DNA of 64,000 nt from Panicum virgatum (taxonomy: Eukaryota > Streptophyta > Magnoliopsida > Poales > Poaceae), in NCBI RefSeq assembly GCF_016808335.1, contig NC_053139.1, positions 34,679,954-34,743,953 of the forward strand, read 5' to 3'. The position numbers and the translations under genes are program-made. Shown in pieces: positions 33,763 to 44,816 of the stretch (position 1 is its first letter; every line of letters begins with the position of its first letter). A model generated the notes under the pieces. The model made no database searches, was not told the DNA's origin, and saw only the letters and a program-made list of their open reading frames with translations.

Positions 33763-36710
33763 CCAACAACAACAACAACATAGCCTTTTTTCGTAAGCAA
33801 GTTGGGGTAGGCTAGAGATGAAACCCGAAAGAAATAAGTTCAAGGTTCAGGCACATTGATAGCTAGTCTCCAAGCGCTCCTATCCAAAGCTATCTCTTTA
33901 GAGATATTCCAATCCTTAAGGTCTCTCTTAACCGACTCATCCCACGCCAGTTTAGGTCTACCTCTACCCCTCTTTATATTATCGACCCGCTCAAGAACCC
34001 CATTACGCATCGGCGCCTCAGGAGGCCTTCGTTGGACATGTCCAAACCATCTCAGCCGATGCTGGGTAAGTTTCTCCTCAATTGGTGCCACTCCGACCCT
34101 ATCCCGAATAACTTCGTTCCAGACTCTATCCCTCCTTGTGTGCCCGCAAAACCACTGCAACATCCGCATCTCTGCTACACTCAGTTGCTGGACATGTCGT
34201 CTTTTTGTAGGCCAACATTCAGCACCGTATAGCATCACCGGACGAATTGTTGTCCTATAGAATTTGCCTTTTAGCTTTTGTGGCACCCTCTTGTCACAAA
34301 GTATGCCAGCTGAAATTCTATGCCTAACATCTTCATCAATGTCGCCATCCTTTTGTAGCACCGATCCTAAATACCGAAAAGTATCCTTCTGGACCACCAC
34401 TTGTCCATCTAGACTAACGTCTCCCCCCTCATGCCTAGTTGCGCTGAAATCGCACATTATGTACTTGGTCTTGGTCCTTCTAAGTCTGAACCCTTTCGAC
34501 TCTAACGTGCGTCTCCACAGCTCTAACTTCCTATTAACCCATGCCCTACTCTCGTCAATTAGCACCACATCATCAGCAAAGAGCATACACCAAGGGATCT
34601 CACCTTGTATATCCCTTGTGACCTCATCCATCACTAAAGCAAATAAATAAGGGCTCAATGCTGACCCCTGGTGTAGGCCTATGTTAATAAGAAAGTCAGT
34701 GGTGTTGCCATCACATGTCCGGACAAACGTCGTCGCATCCTTGTACATACCCTTAATGAGGGTAATGTACTTAGTTGGGACTTTGTGCTTCTCCAAGGCC
34801 CACCACATGACATTTCTCGGTACTTTGTCATATGCCTTCTCAAGGTCAATGAAGACCATGTGCAAGTCCTTCTTCTGTTCCCTATATCTCTCCATCAATT
34901 GTCGTATTAAGAAAATCGCCTCCATGGTTGACCTTCCAGGCATGAACCCAAATTGGTTTTGGGTCACACTTGTCACTCTTCTTAGGCGATGCTCGATAAC
35001 CCTTTCCCAAAGCTTCATCGTATGGCTCATCAGCTTAATCTCACGGTAGTTAGTACAACTTTGAACATCACCCTTGTTTTTGAAGATAGGTACTAATATA
35101 CTTCTCCTCCATTCTTCCGGCATCTTGTTTGACCGAAAAATGAGATTAAAAAGCTTAGTTAACCATACTATTGCTCTATCTCCTATGCATCTCCACACCT
35201 CAATGGGGATACCATCAGGGCCCATCGATTTACCTCCCTTCATCCTCTTCAAAGCCTCCCCGATCTCTACCTCCTGAATTCTCCTCACAAAACGTCTATT
35301 GGTATCGTCAAAAGAGTCATCTAACTCAAAGGTAGGGCCCTCACTCTCCCCATTAAACAACTTGTCGAAGTACTCTCTCCATCTATCCATGATCTCCTCA
35401 TCCTTCACTAGCAGTCGATCTGTCCCATCCTTAATGCATTTGATTTGGTTGATGTCCATTGTCTTCCGCTCGCGGATCCTAGCAATCCTATAAATGTCCT
35501 TCTCCCATTCTTTCGTGCCTAGCCGCTGATACAGGTCATCATACGCCTTACCATTTCCTACATTCACAGTTCGCTTTGCAACCCTCTTCGCTAATTTATA
35601 GCCCTTGATGTTGGCTGCACTCTTGTCAAGGTGGAGGCGCTTGAAACACTCCTTCTTCTCCTTAATAGCCCTTTGCACCTCGTCATTCCACCACCAGGTG
35701 TCTTTCCCCTCCTGTTTGCCTCTCCTACTCACGCCAAACACCTCTGAGGCCACCTTCCGAACACATGTTGCCATCTTTAGCCACATGTCATCTGCGTCTT
35801 CTCCTTCTTCCCAAGTCCCCTCACCTAGCATCCTTTCCTTAAAAGCTTGTGCCGCTTCCCCTCTATGCTTCCACCACTTTTGTCTCGCAATCTTGGCACG
35901 TTTGTCCCGGTGGACACGTACACGAAGACGAAAGTCCGCCACTACAAGATTGTGTTGAGGGACAACACACTCCCCAGGTATCACCTTACAATCTAAGCAA
36001 TCACGTCTATCCTCCCTCCTAGCAAGGATAAAGTCGATCTGGCTCGAGTGTTGTCCACTACGAAACGTCACAAGATGGGATTCCCTCTTCTTAAACACGG
36101 TATTCGCTATCAACAAGTCGTAGGCTAACGCGAAGTTCAACCCATCCTCCCCCTCTTGACTCCTGCTACCATATCCAAAACCCCCGTGCACTCGCTCGAA
36201 CCCTACATTAGTCGCACCCACATGGCCGTTGAGATCTCCTCCTATGAAGAGTTTCTTGCTGATAGGCACGGTACTAACCATGTTATCTAGATCTTCCCAG
36301 AACTACATCTTGGTGCTCTCACTAAGGCCTACCTGAGGGGCATAGGCACTGATCACATTCAAAACCGAATCTCCAACTACCAACCGGATTAGGATAATCC
36401 GGTCGCCTTGCCTTCTAACCTCTACGACTCCATCCTTAAGGCTCCTATCAATCAAGATGCCTACACCATTCCTACCCGGAGTTGCTCCCGTGTACCAAAG
36501 CTTGAAGCCAGTATCCTCAACCTCCTTCGCCTTCTGGGCCTTCCATTTAGTCTCCTGAACGCATAGAATATTTACACGCCTCCTAATTGCTACATCAACT
36601 AGCTCTCGCAACTTACCCGTTAGGGACCCTACGTTCCAGCTACCTATACGAATCCTAATTGGCTCGGCTAGCTTCCTTACCCTTCGCACCCGTCGAGGGA
36701 AGTGCTTAGT
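33763..36710 (-). mobile_element. RTE-type LINE, nearly full length
   Basis: The minus strand encodes an apurinic endonuclease and a reverse transcriptase and ends in a short GTT microsatellite tail (33763-33780). Both are typical of plant RTE-clade non-LTR elements. The 5' end is truncated at the start of the ORF: no ATG is present, and the coding frame runs directly into the flanking duplication. Confidence 0.92.
33840..36710 (-). pseudogene. LINE endonuclease-reverse transcriptase ORF with one stop
   Basis: A single frame runs the length of the element, with one TAG at 36303-36305. The endonuclease shows RIGSWNVGSLTGK, LCVQETKW, GGDLNGHVG and the SQIDFILARR end motif. The reverse transcriptase shows NYREIKLMSHTMKLWERVIE, DLEKAYDKVPR, GLHQGSALSPYLFALVMDEV and the catalytic FADD at 34569-34580. 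The C-terminal domain carries LRWFGHVQRRPPEA, common in this clade. The stop lies inside the endonuclease (after SESTKM) and the start codon is missing, so the copy is probably inactive although otherwise well preserved. Confidence 0.93.
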
Positions 36711-36725
36711 ATTTTTCACAATATT

Positions 36726-37992
36726 GTACTTAGTTTATGTTAATCAAGTCATGGTTTCTGAACCTGATGGTAGTATTTTCTCAAGATTACTGGTACCCAG
36801 CTTTGATGTACTGCCTAAAGAAGACTTATTAACACAGGCGAACACAACTTCTGGATCACTTTGGAAGTTTGGATGTAACTCTAAATCCCAATATGTGATA
36901 CACTGATGTATATGGTAAAAGTAATGAATTTGGATTGGTATGATTTTGTCTAATTAAACGCTGATACCCCACATAAGATTGGCTTATCGACACTACATGA
37001 ATGACAGCAGATAAAATGATTCATAAGCCACTGGCAAAACTATAATTATACATTGACCAGCCGCTCAGGATCCATCATAATGTTTGCTAGCATAATAGTA
37101 ATACTTACTCAACGCGGATATGCTGATCCAATGGGCGCCGCAAAGCCGCGTCGGAATTTCTAGTAATTTCTATTTAAGTTGGGTTCATATAATTCTCAAC
37201 TTACTCTGAAGTGAGGTTTAGTGAAGTGCTTAAGGCGCTGGTCTGCTACTCACCTGTATTTTGTTTAAATAGCCATCTAGACATCGCTAATAGAATTACC
37301 TGTCTACATTCAGAAAATCTTTAGATTTGAAGAAGAGAAAGGAAGAGCTCTAAACTAGAATAAAGAACGTCGATCGTCTCGCCCAGGTGAGCATATGCTG
37401 CATCTGTCGCAGTTGTGATGGTGTTGCATATTATTAACTGTCGGGTATTCTTAACCGTCAGGTCTTGCTTGAGGAAGAAATACATTGATGAATTTCGAGA
37501 TAGCTTCTCCTGTTTGGCTTTGGCCTCAATTACATGGCCATCGGGGAATCCGGATCTCCAGGATTTCCATGATAAGAGCGTAGGGATCGTGTTTCATTCT
37601 CATTTCCCCCACAAACTCTTAAACAAACGGCCTCAGCTCCGGCGAATTTCACTATCACGGTATCACCAGTTCACCACATGCTCTGGTATGTCTGCAAGCA
37701 AATATCACTATCACGGTATCAGTATCACCACACGCTCTGATATGCAGACATGTTTCAGTTTTCTTCCTTCCTAACCGGTTAGCAGCAAACATGATATATG
37801 CAACAGCAGCCACAACCACAAAGTAGGAAATGCAATGGAATGCTCAGTCGCTGATACACGTCACTAATGTTTTTTTTTTACAGCTCATAAATTTGACTAA
37901 AGCATCTGGCCATATGCGGAATACTCAGTACTGATTACATGCTTTATTCTGTCAATTTATTTATTTTTATTCCCACAGGATGGCTACAGACC
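36726..37992. other. Unassigned spacer downstream of the PP2 gene
   Basis: No coding frame with a known domain is seen. An imperfect duplication around TATCACTATCACGGTATCA occurs near 37,650 and 37,705, together with the following CACATGCTCTG-like part. A Helitron-like 3' end lies at 37134-37164 and is listed separately. Confidence 0.4.
37134..37164 (+). mobile_element. Candidate Helitron 3' terminus
   Basis: GGGCGCCGCAAAGCCGCG can form a short GC hairpin and is followed by TCGGAATTTCTAGT, then A. Grass Helitrons typically end in a GC-rich hairpin followed by CTAGT or CTRRT. The hairpin is degenerate, so this would be an old end. The element's left part is not delimited. Confidence 0.45.
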
Positions 37993-40142
37993 CTAGCCTA
38001 GTTTCTTGGGCCTAATCTCAATGCCTTGGACAATAAGACCTCTCTTAGAAGTAGATGATGTCTGCAGTAGGCTAAAGCGCACCTCACCATCATCACTTGC
38101 CTTGTTGTAGAACACACCCATCTCCAACTCCATCCAACCATCAGCCCTTTCCTGAGGGAGCACCGGGTTTCTACCATGCCCACGCCGGTAGCTCTTGTTG
38201 TATTCTCGCGTCAAGGGCACTGTGATCCGACGATTCACATGCCTGCCTTCGTAGCTTTGGAGGCAGACTTTGCGAATTATTTTCTTTCCTGCAACTGTGT
38301 CTATTGATGCCTTCTGCGGCGGATAATCCAGCCCGTAGGATTCAGCAGGTGTCTTGAACACAATGTAAGATGCATAAGCTGTGGCTCGAGATAGCATTTT
38401 GCTGTGTATCTTGCCCCGTATTTCAAACCAGCAAACATTCAAGAGTTGAGCAACTTCGAACCTGTGGCAGATTAACAAAGGACAAAATTTATAAGAAACC
38501 AATACAGCAAGGATGGTGCCTATGGCCTATGCAAACTTGGAGTACAGACAGTACACACCCAAACTGCTACCCAGTCAATACATACATAGCTCTGCAGCCA
38601 ACCTTTTAATAATCAGCTTTTTCCTATCTACTAGATCTATAAAAGCCCCATGCCCTAGAACTTGAAATTTTTCAAAATCCTCAAAAACTTATTTTTGTTA
38701 TAGCTCTTGCGGCTGCTGAAGCAGCTATTGGACTATCCATTCTTTCTTCCATCCATCGTAACAGGAAATCAACTTGTATCAATCAATCTAATTTTTTGAA
38801 TAATTAGACATAGAATCCTCTAAACAAAGGCGCATATATAATAATACAGAACATTAAGATGAATAGAAATATAATCTTATTTTCTTATTAGTGTTTAATA
38901 ATATCCATTTTTTGAGTAGGTTATTTCATAGTATTCTTTTTTACTTATTGAATATTGAATTTTTGCAATTCATTGATATTGCAATTTGAATATTGCAATA
39001 AATTATATTGAAAAGATGATACCGAGTTTATTGGCTAATTCGAATTAGTATGTAGAATTTATATAATTATGACTGTTGAAGTCTTAAATTCAAGTATCTT
39101 GGCTCTTTTCACGCTTTCTCACAAACAGATTAAGAAATATATTGCATTATTTGTTAAAGTTTGGATAATACATCAATAGAAAATATAACACATAACTTCC
39201 GAAACTTAGCATAAATCGTGAACCCTAGTCTAATGACCTATGGACATTCCTGCTCTCTGACTATGAGAACAGACAGCGACTACTCACAGTCAATACATTC
39301 ACTACTCTGAAAGTCTGAAGCCAACTCCATCAGTTATACTTCCTTCTCCGGTGCAGGGTTAGTTTTGTTTCCAAACCATAGTATTGCAGCTTTCGAACAA
39401 ATTAATACAGGTCAAACGAGCCGCCCGTGCTAGTTCTGAAACAATTAGCACTTTACCACACACACCAAGTCTCTAATCCAAATTGCAAGCCAAAACCACC
39501 AACAGTAACAGGGTGAATTTTGTAGTGCAGGACATGTATGCTCGAACAATACTAGTGAGAATTGGAAGCCAGATACAGAAGAAACTGGCTGTGCCATGCG
39601 AACCTGGAGTCGGGGAGATACATCCAGCGCCAGTAGCACGCGTCGCCCCACGAGATGTGCAGGCCCCTCGCTAGCAGCATGTAGCACTTGGCGCCGCTAC
39701 CCCTGTCCAACCACATGCTCTGAACGCAACAACGAGACGGTTCGCCGATCAGATCAATCGAAGAACATGATTATTACTGCTACTTGCGCCGTGCTGGGGG
39801 GGGCGGGCGTACCTTGAAGCCATAGGCGAGTAGAGCATTGTTGGGGACCGGCCGTATCCTGAGCCCATCGGCGAGTAGAACGGGGAGACGGCGGTCGGAG
39901 AGGCGAAGGAACAGCTCCTTCTTGGACGGCGGCGCGGGGCCGGCGAGCTCCTCGGCAGCGATCGGTGGGAGGTCCCGGGGGACGAAGCGGGCCCATACGG
40001 CGTCGGTTCCGGCGGCGTCGCGGAAGGCGCGAGAGACCGCGGCGGCGCGGCAGGCGCCCCTCGGCGTGGCAAGGGCGAGCGCCGCCGAGAGGAGGTCCTC
40101 TGGCAGGCGCGCGATCTCGCAGGTGTCGGGCGCCGACCCCAT
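37993..40142 (-). CDS. F-box protein with phloem-protein-2 (PP2) lectin domain
   Basis: The model has three exons: 40142-39813, 39719-39604 and 38461-37993, giving 304 residues, which suits the PP2-B class (about 270-310). Both introns (93 bp and 1,142 bp) have GT..AG ends and the phases agree. Residues 10-55 form the F-box ([20 protein letters not shown], then AVWARFVP), which would bind SKP1 in an SCF ubiquitin ligase. From residue 111 runs the PP2 domain: [48 protein letters not shown], then [20 protein letters not shown] and the C-terminal [16 protein letters not shown]2 domains bind glycans. No stop or frameshift is seen, and it is the only complete host gene here. Intron 2 holds plastid DNA. 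The target substrates are unknown. Confidence 0.92.
38691..39160 (+). other. ndhE: Nuclear plastid DNA insertion (NUPT) with ndhE 3' end
   Basis: From 38691 to 38807 the frame reads the C-terminal 38 residues of plastid NdhE ([20 protein letters not shown], then NQSNFLNN and stop TAG), a subunit of the thylakoid NADH dehydrogenase-like complex. The AT-rich sequence that follows looks like the plastid spacer downstream of ndhE and may extend to about 39,160; the right edge is uncertain. The insert lies inside intron 2 of the PP2 gene, in opposite orientation. It is a fragment and cannot be expressed as a functional subunit. Confidence 0.8.
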
Positions 40143-40668
40143 CGAGTAACTTCTCCGCCGGACTGACTTGTCTGCCGGATTTGGGAATTGGATTCTGCGA
40201 GCGGCACGGGGATTGCTGCTACGGATGATCGCAAGAAAAACTGATTCCCTAGGGGTGGGGAAATTTTTTTTTCTTTTTAAGCCTCTCATCTGAGTTTTTT
40301 TTTATATATTTACCATTATAACGAAAGATACTCGCTCGTTTACCACTTTTAAAAAAACCCCTACATATTTAGCACTTTTGTAACTGCATCTTTTATATTT
40401 TTACCATTTTGGCTTACGTGGCACGCCAGGTCGGTACGACACGGAGGCGCTCGGTCAATAGGGAGACGTGAAATGACTTGAGTGCCCCTGCCTAGCTCAT
40501 CTCTTGTTCCTCTCTGACAACCGGGTCCCGCAGCTTCTCCCACTGCCAGGTGGGGCCGCACCCGTCAGCTTCATCTTCCTCCTCCGACCAGACCGCCCCT
40601 GCTTCTTCACCCCAAAATCACCGCCGCCTCTCCGCTCCCCAGAACTCACGCCCCCCTTCCCAAATCGA
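40143..40668. promoter_or_regulatory. Intergenic region between two divergent genes
   Basis: About 0.53 kb separates the PP2 start codon (minus strand) from the next start (plus strand), so the two genes could share a bidirectional promoter. The middle is AT-rich with poly-T runs and TTTACCA repeats (40,305-40,410), and the right part is GC-rich. No precise TATA box or operator can be defined. Confidence 0.45.
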
Positions 40669-40962
40669 ATGCACGCAGCAGCCCCGGATGTCGGTTGCGG
40701 CGGCGAGGTCCCCGTCCCCGGGCCCGGCGGCGAGGCCGTGTTGCGGCCTCAGGCGGAGCACCGACTCCGGCCCCTTCAGGCCCACCGTGTCCCCGCCCGG
40801 TAAGCGATTTGTGCCTCTTTTCTCCCTTCTGATGCGGATTTTCGGGATGTTCTGTTTTCTACCCCCGATCTGCTGATCCCTTACAGATTTTGGGGGTGAT
40901 TCGCTCGCAGATTCTCCGCAAAGGAGTTCCTCCGCCTGCAAGAACGACAGCGCCTGCGCCTC
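40669..40962 (+). pseudogene. 5' exon(s) of an unidentified gene, cut by the chromovirus
   Basis: Two start codons in different frames are possible. ATG at 40669 opens MHAAAPDVGCGGEVPVPGPG. ATG at 40688 opens MSVAAARSPSPGPAARPCCG. A good donor (G|GTAAGC) lies at 40799/40800. Acceptors follow at about 40,886 (TTACAG) or 40,908 (CTCGCAG). The second exon reads either DFGGDSLADSPQRSSSACKN or FSAKEFLRLQERQRLRL and ends where the LTR begins at 40963. I do not recognise the family. The gene is certainly interrupted here, and whether its 3' part survives beyond 62,150 is not clear. Confidence 0.45.
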
Positions 40963-43900
40963 TGTGACATGCCAAAAATTTACCGAATTAAACCACGCGC
41001 TAAAATATTTCTTTTCAAAGTTTTTATCGTTGAGTTCAAACCTTCCTAAGTCTCTGAGCCCTTTTCCCCGAAACCGTCCCGTCAGATCTCCATCCCGACA
41101 CCCGATTTCAAGCGTCATTCCACCTTTTCTTCTCTTTTTCCTCGCCGCCGTCTCATCCCGCGCCGCCCGGCTGCCTGTCGGCCAAGCGCGACCGCCCGCC
41201 GCGATCGGCGCCGGCGCGATCCCCCTCCCCCTTTCTCTCTCTTTCTCTTCCTCTCTCTCTTTTCTTTTTCCCTCCCCTTTTTCTTTTACCTTTTCTTTTT
41301 CTTTTTCCCTCGTCCTCCCTTCTCCTCTCTCCTTCCTCTGCTCCCGAGCGCCGCGCGCGCCCAGCCCGACCACGCCCGCACGCCGCCCCGACCACGCTCG
41401 CGCACCTGTGTGTGCGCACTGCTGCTGCCTCCCAGTGCTCGCCACTGCTGCCGCTCACGTCCCGTCACCCCCTGTGCCGCCTCGCCGCCCGTGCACCGCT
41501 CCGTGACACGCGAACGCGGCCGAACGCCATTAAGGCTCGCCGCGCCGCTCGCCGGCCGCCACCCCCTTCCCCGCACCGCTCCACCGCCTTACTCGCCCTA
41601 TAAAGAGACCCTCGCGCCGCTCCTCCGCCCCACAGCCACCTCCGCCACCTCCAGCTCCCTCTTTCCTAGCTCCGTAGCACCGCCGCCGTGCGTTCCTCGG
41701 CCGCTGTCACCCGCCGCCGCGGTGGACCGTCCACAAGCCACCCCGGCCCAAGGTAGGGGGCGCACCGGGATCCCCTCCTCCTCCTCTCCCTTCTCCCCCA
41801 CTCCCTGGCCGCCGCCGCACTCCACAACGCCGCCGCCACAGCGCCGCCTCCCGTAACCCGCCGGCCTCCGTGGCGCCACCGCCTCGCTACACCCCGACCC
41901 AAATCGAGGCGGGGAGCAGGTTCCCCATGGCCTCCTCCCCCTTTTCCCCTCCTACCCGGTCGCCGTCGAGGCCCCAGGGCCGCCGACCGGGGCCGCCGCC
42001 GCCCCTCACGCCCCTCCCCTGTTTCCCGGTCGGGAGGAAGAGGAAAAAGGCAAATATGCCCAAAACCCCCTCCCCTCTCTTCTAATTGCTTAAGAGCCCT
42101 TCCACCTTTTAACCTTTTTGCAAATTAAACCCTTCCTTTATTATATTTCAAAATAAACCCTTACCTCATATAAACATATCTATAAATAAACCCCCGACCT
42201 TTTTCAAAAATGACCCAAATAAATTCTAAATTACCAAACAGGCCCCTGCCTTCTCAAGAATAATTACAAACAGGTCTCTGGCTCCATATTTAACCCCTAG
42301 ACCTCCCTGTAACCTATCATTTCATGCGCTAAACAACTCCCGATCGACCTGAAACTTTACCACGTCATTCCTAACACAGTTTTAGCCATGCCATTAGGAA
42401 ACCGCCCTAAAATATTACTCCTATCTCCATATCTTAATTGTTTCCGATTCGAGCTCAACGATAAAGCTTTTATTTCTTTTTCTTGATTGTGTGTTTGTTT
42501 GTATGCGCCATAGATCACGGTGTGAACGAGGGAGAACCCGTCGACGAGCAGTACTGCGAGCCAGCGAACAAGGACCAGTTCCGCGACCCCGAACCCGAAG
42601 GACAGTACTTCGACCAGGACCTCCCGGAAGGCTTTGAAGACGGCAAGTTCAATCCCGCCCTTTGATGCATGTTTTGTCCTAGTTTTTATAAACACAACCT
42701 ATTGGCCTGTTTTACAAAATTGCATATGTTTTGCCTGTTGAAAACATGGTTGGATAGCCACCCCTTGATTTGTTATAACCATTCCTTGACCACCTAGATT
42801 AATGTCTGAATGTGTTTTGTTTGGACGTTAATCGCTGCTAGGATGCTTAGGGCCTTATACACAATACAACTTGTTTTTATAAAGAAAAGGTGTGTGTGTG
42901 GGAAGGGAGAAATGTGGAATTTCGAAAGATTCGTTTAGACGGGATGGATGGCATTTCTGTGTGATTTGCCGATTGGTGCGTTCGTGCCTGTGTGGCAGAG
43001 CAAGAAAGGGAGATATCCATCTTGTCACAACTAAGGACCGAGTTGGTGTGTCATCTCACCTAACTCCACTATCGTGCAAACCACTCGACCGTTGAATGGG
43101 CAACGGCTTAGCATAAACCCCACTAGTTAGTCTGATAGCCATCAGGAGAGCTGAGAGCAACGGGTGATCAAGGAGAACGGATTAGATCTGTGTGACTTAT
43201 GCCCCGGTTAAAACCTCTGGGATAGGTCAATGACCCCTTGGTGCATCCCGTGATGGCTAGTCAGGTCTAGCTAAGGTGGGTAATGGCTTTGTTGGGATCT
43301 GCACCGACACTACGGTGATCGAGTTGTGGTACCCCGCTTGTGGGTAAAGTTGCACACCTCTGCAGAGTTAAAATATATTCGAATAGCCATGCCCATGGTA
43401 CTGGGCGAGTTACGGTGTGGTCACATTACTAGTGCTTATTTTGGGATGGGTTTGCGTGAGTTGTTTTGGAAATGTGTCCGGCAGTTGTGCCGTGTGCTAC
43501 GGCGGATGAGGAGTCTGGTAGCAGTTTAAAATTTGGGTCCTGTGTGGGCCAACATTATGTGTTATTCGGTACAAGGAAAACTTGCTTTGAAAATCCTTTC
43601 TTTCAAATGAACCCCTGCATAAAATCTAGCTTTCCGCAAAGTAAACCTTAACCTTATCTTTGAATTACCATGTGCATTATATTCTGTTTATACCCCCTCA
43701 GTGGGTGTGATTGGACTTGCTGAGTACATTTGTACTCACCCCATTCTTAATTTTTACAGAGAAAGATCCAGACTTTGTTCCTGACGACGCTGAGTAGGGG
43801 TACCGTCCTACACCCAGCCTTGCCTGTGGATAGGGTCACCGCAGGAAGTTTCGCATGGCGCAAGACTCTGATGACCCCCTCTTCGTAGTTAATGTAGTTG

Positions 43901-44061
43901 TGTGGGTTTTAGTTGTAATCCTCGCGATAGTGGTGCTTCACTGCCCATTACCGCGTAGAGTTGTACGGTGATGAAGTATCTGATGTAATAAATATGTCAT
44001 CAGCCTCCTGGGACTGATGTTTGTATCACATTTAAGTCTTCTCTTATGAGGGGACGCTTCA
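40963..44061 (+). repeat. Chromovirus 5' LTR (3,099 bp)
   Basis: It starts TGTGACATGCC and ends GGGACGCTTCA, directly before the primer site. The first part contains a long pyrimidine tract (41221-41342), then GC-rich sequence with many shadow ORFs, then AT-rich sequence from 42,100. Only its first 480 or so bases have a counterpart in the damaged 3' LTR. Confidence 0.9.
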
Positions 44062-44063
44062 GG

Positions 44064-44075
44064 TGGTATCAGAGC
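44064..44075 (+). other. Chromovirus primer-binding site
   Basis: TGGTATCAGAGC exactly matches the canonical site complementary to initiator-Met tRNA and lies two bases after the LTR end. Confidence 0.93.
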
Positions 44076-44816
44076 TGTAGGTTGGCCGTAGGACGTGACC
44101 CTAGGGGCGAAACCCTTTTTCAGGCCCTTTCACACTAGGACTTTTCCTTCCTTAATCCTTATTTCACACAACACTCACCACTGGTTCTTGCCTTGTTCCA
44201 GACGGCTGACAATGGATGGATTGGTGGAATCTGTCACACAGAGCCCGGCCTTTCTAAGTTATTGATACTCAGCTTGGAACGCATTGGAGTGGTGGACCCA
44301 CCAGAGTACGTCTACCGGGAGTACGACTCCAGGGGCACTCTTCGGTGCGACGTAATGATTTTCGTGGGAAAAAGCACCCGCTACCCTGATGTGGATCCCT
44401 GGTTCATCTCCACCACTGGATTTCGTTTCCCTGACACCTACCGAAAAGCTGCTCGAAAAGCCATGCGACGTCTACGTGTGATCTACAAGTATCATCTTCA
44501 GCGGACTCCTATGGGATTTTTCCCACCCACTGAAGGAAGAGGACGCTCATGGATTGCCCAGATGAGAGGACTCGGAAGAGAAGAAGAAGACCTGGAAGAT
44601 ACGGTCTCCCACCTATCCAACTAGCTCACCGGCCTGGATGAACTTTACCACGAACAAGTGGCACAATTGAAGCAACAAATCCACAAGGCAGAAAAGGCAA
44701 CCCAAGAAATGGAGGAACAACGGACAAGAGCCGCACGCGCCGAATATTCCCTAGCCGTTCTCCAAGCCCAAATGCAAGAATACGAGGCTCGCAGAGGAAT
44801 AGGCGGGTGGATAGAG

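Larger units (their letters stand above)
31987..36710 (-). mobile_element. Composite RTE-type LINE unit carrying DGAT1 sequence
   Basis: The unit is bounded by the exact 15-base duplication ATTTTTCACAATATT at 31972-31986 and 36711-36725. Read on the minus strand it contains a nearly full LINE (36710 to 33763) ending in a GTT-repeat tail, then 1.4 kb of other DNA with four DGAT1 exons in antisense, then a second LINE 3' end (about 32320 to 31987) also ending in GTT repeats. Neither LINE piece has a matching duplication of its own at its inner edge. This suggests that the whole 4.7 kb integrated as one unit through target-primed reverse transcription. Confidence 0.75.

Noticed and set aside
38691..38807. 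A nuclear ndhE gene
   Set aside because: Only the last 38 codons are present, without start or transit peptide, in intronic antisense position.
37993..40142. PP2 gene as a pseudogene because its reading frame is split into pieces
   Set aside because: The pieces are joined by two canonical GT..AG introns with consistent phases, giving a full F-box plus PP2 protein without stops.
41153..41902. Plus- and minus-strand ORFs up to 275 codons, with a Lys/Arg/Glu-rich stretch
   Set aside because: They lie inside the chromovirus LTR, and the charged stretch is simply the translation of the pyrimidine tract. The same happens at 61615-62243 in the 3' LTR.
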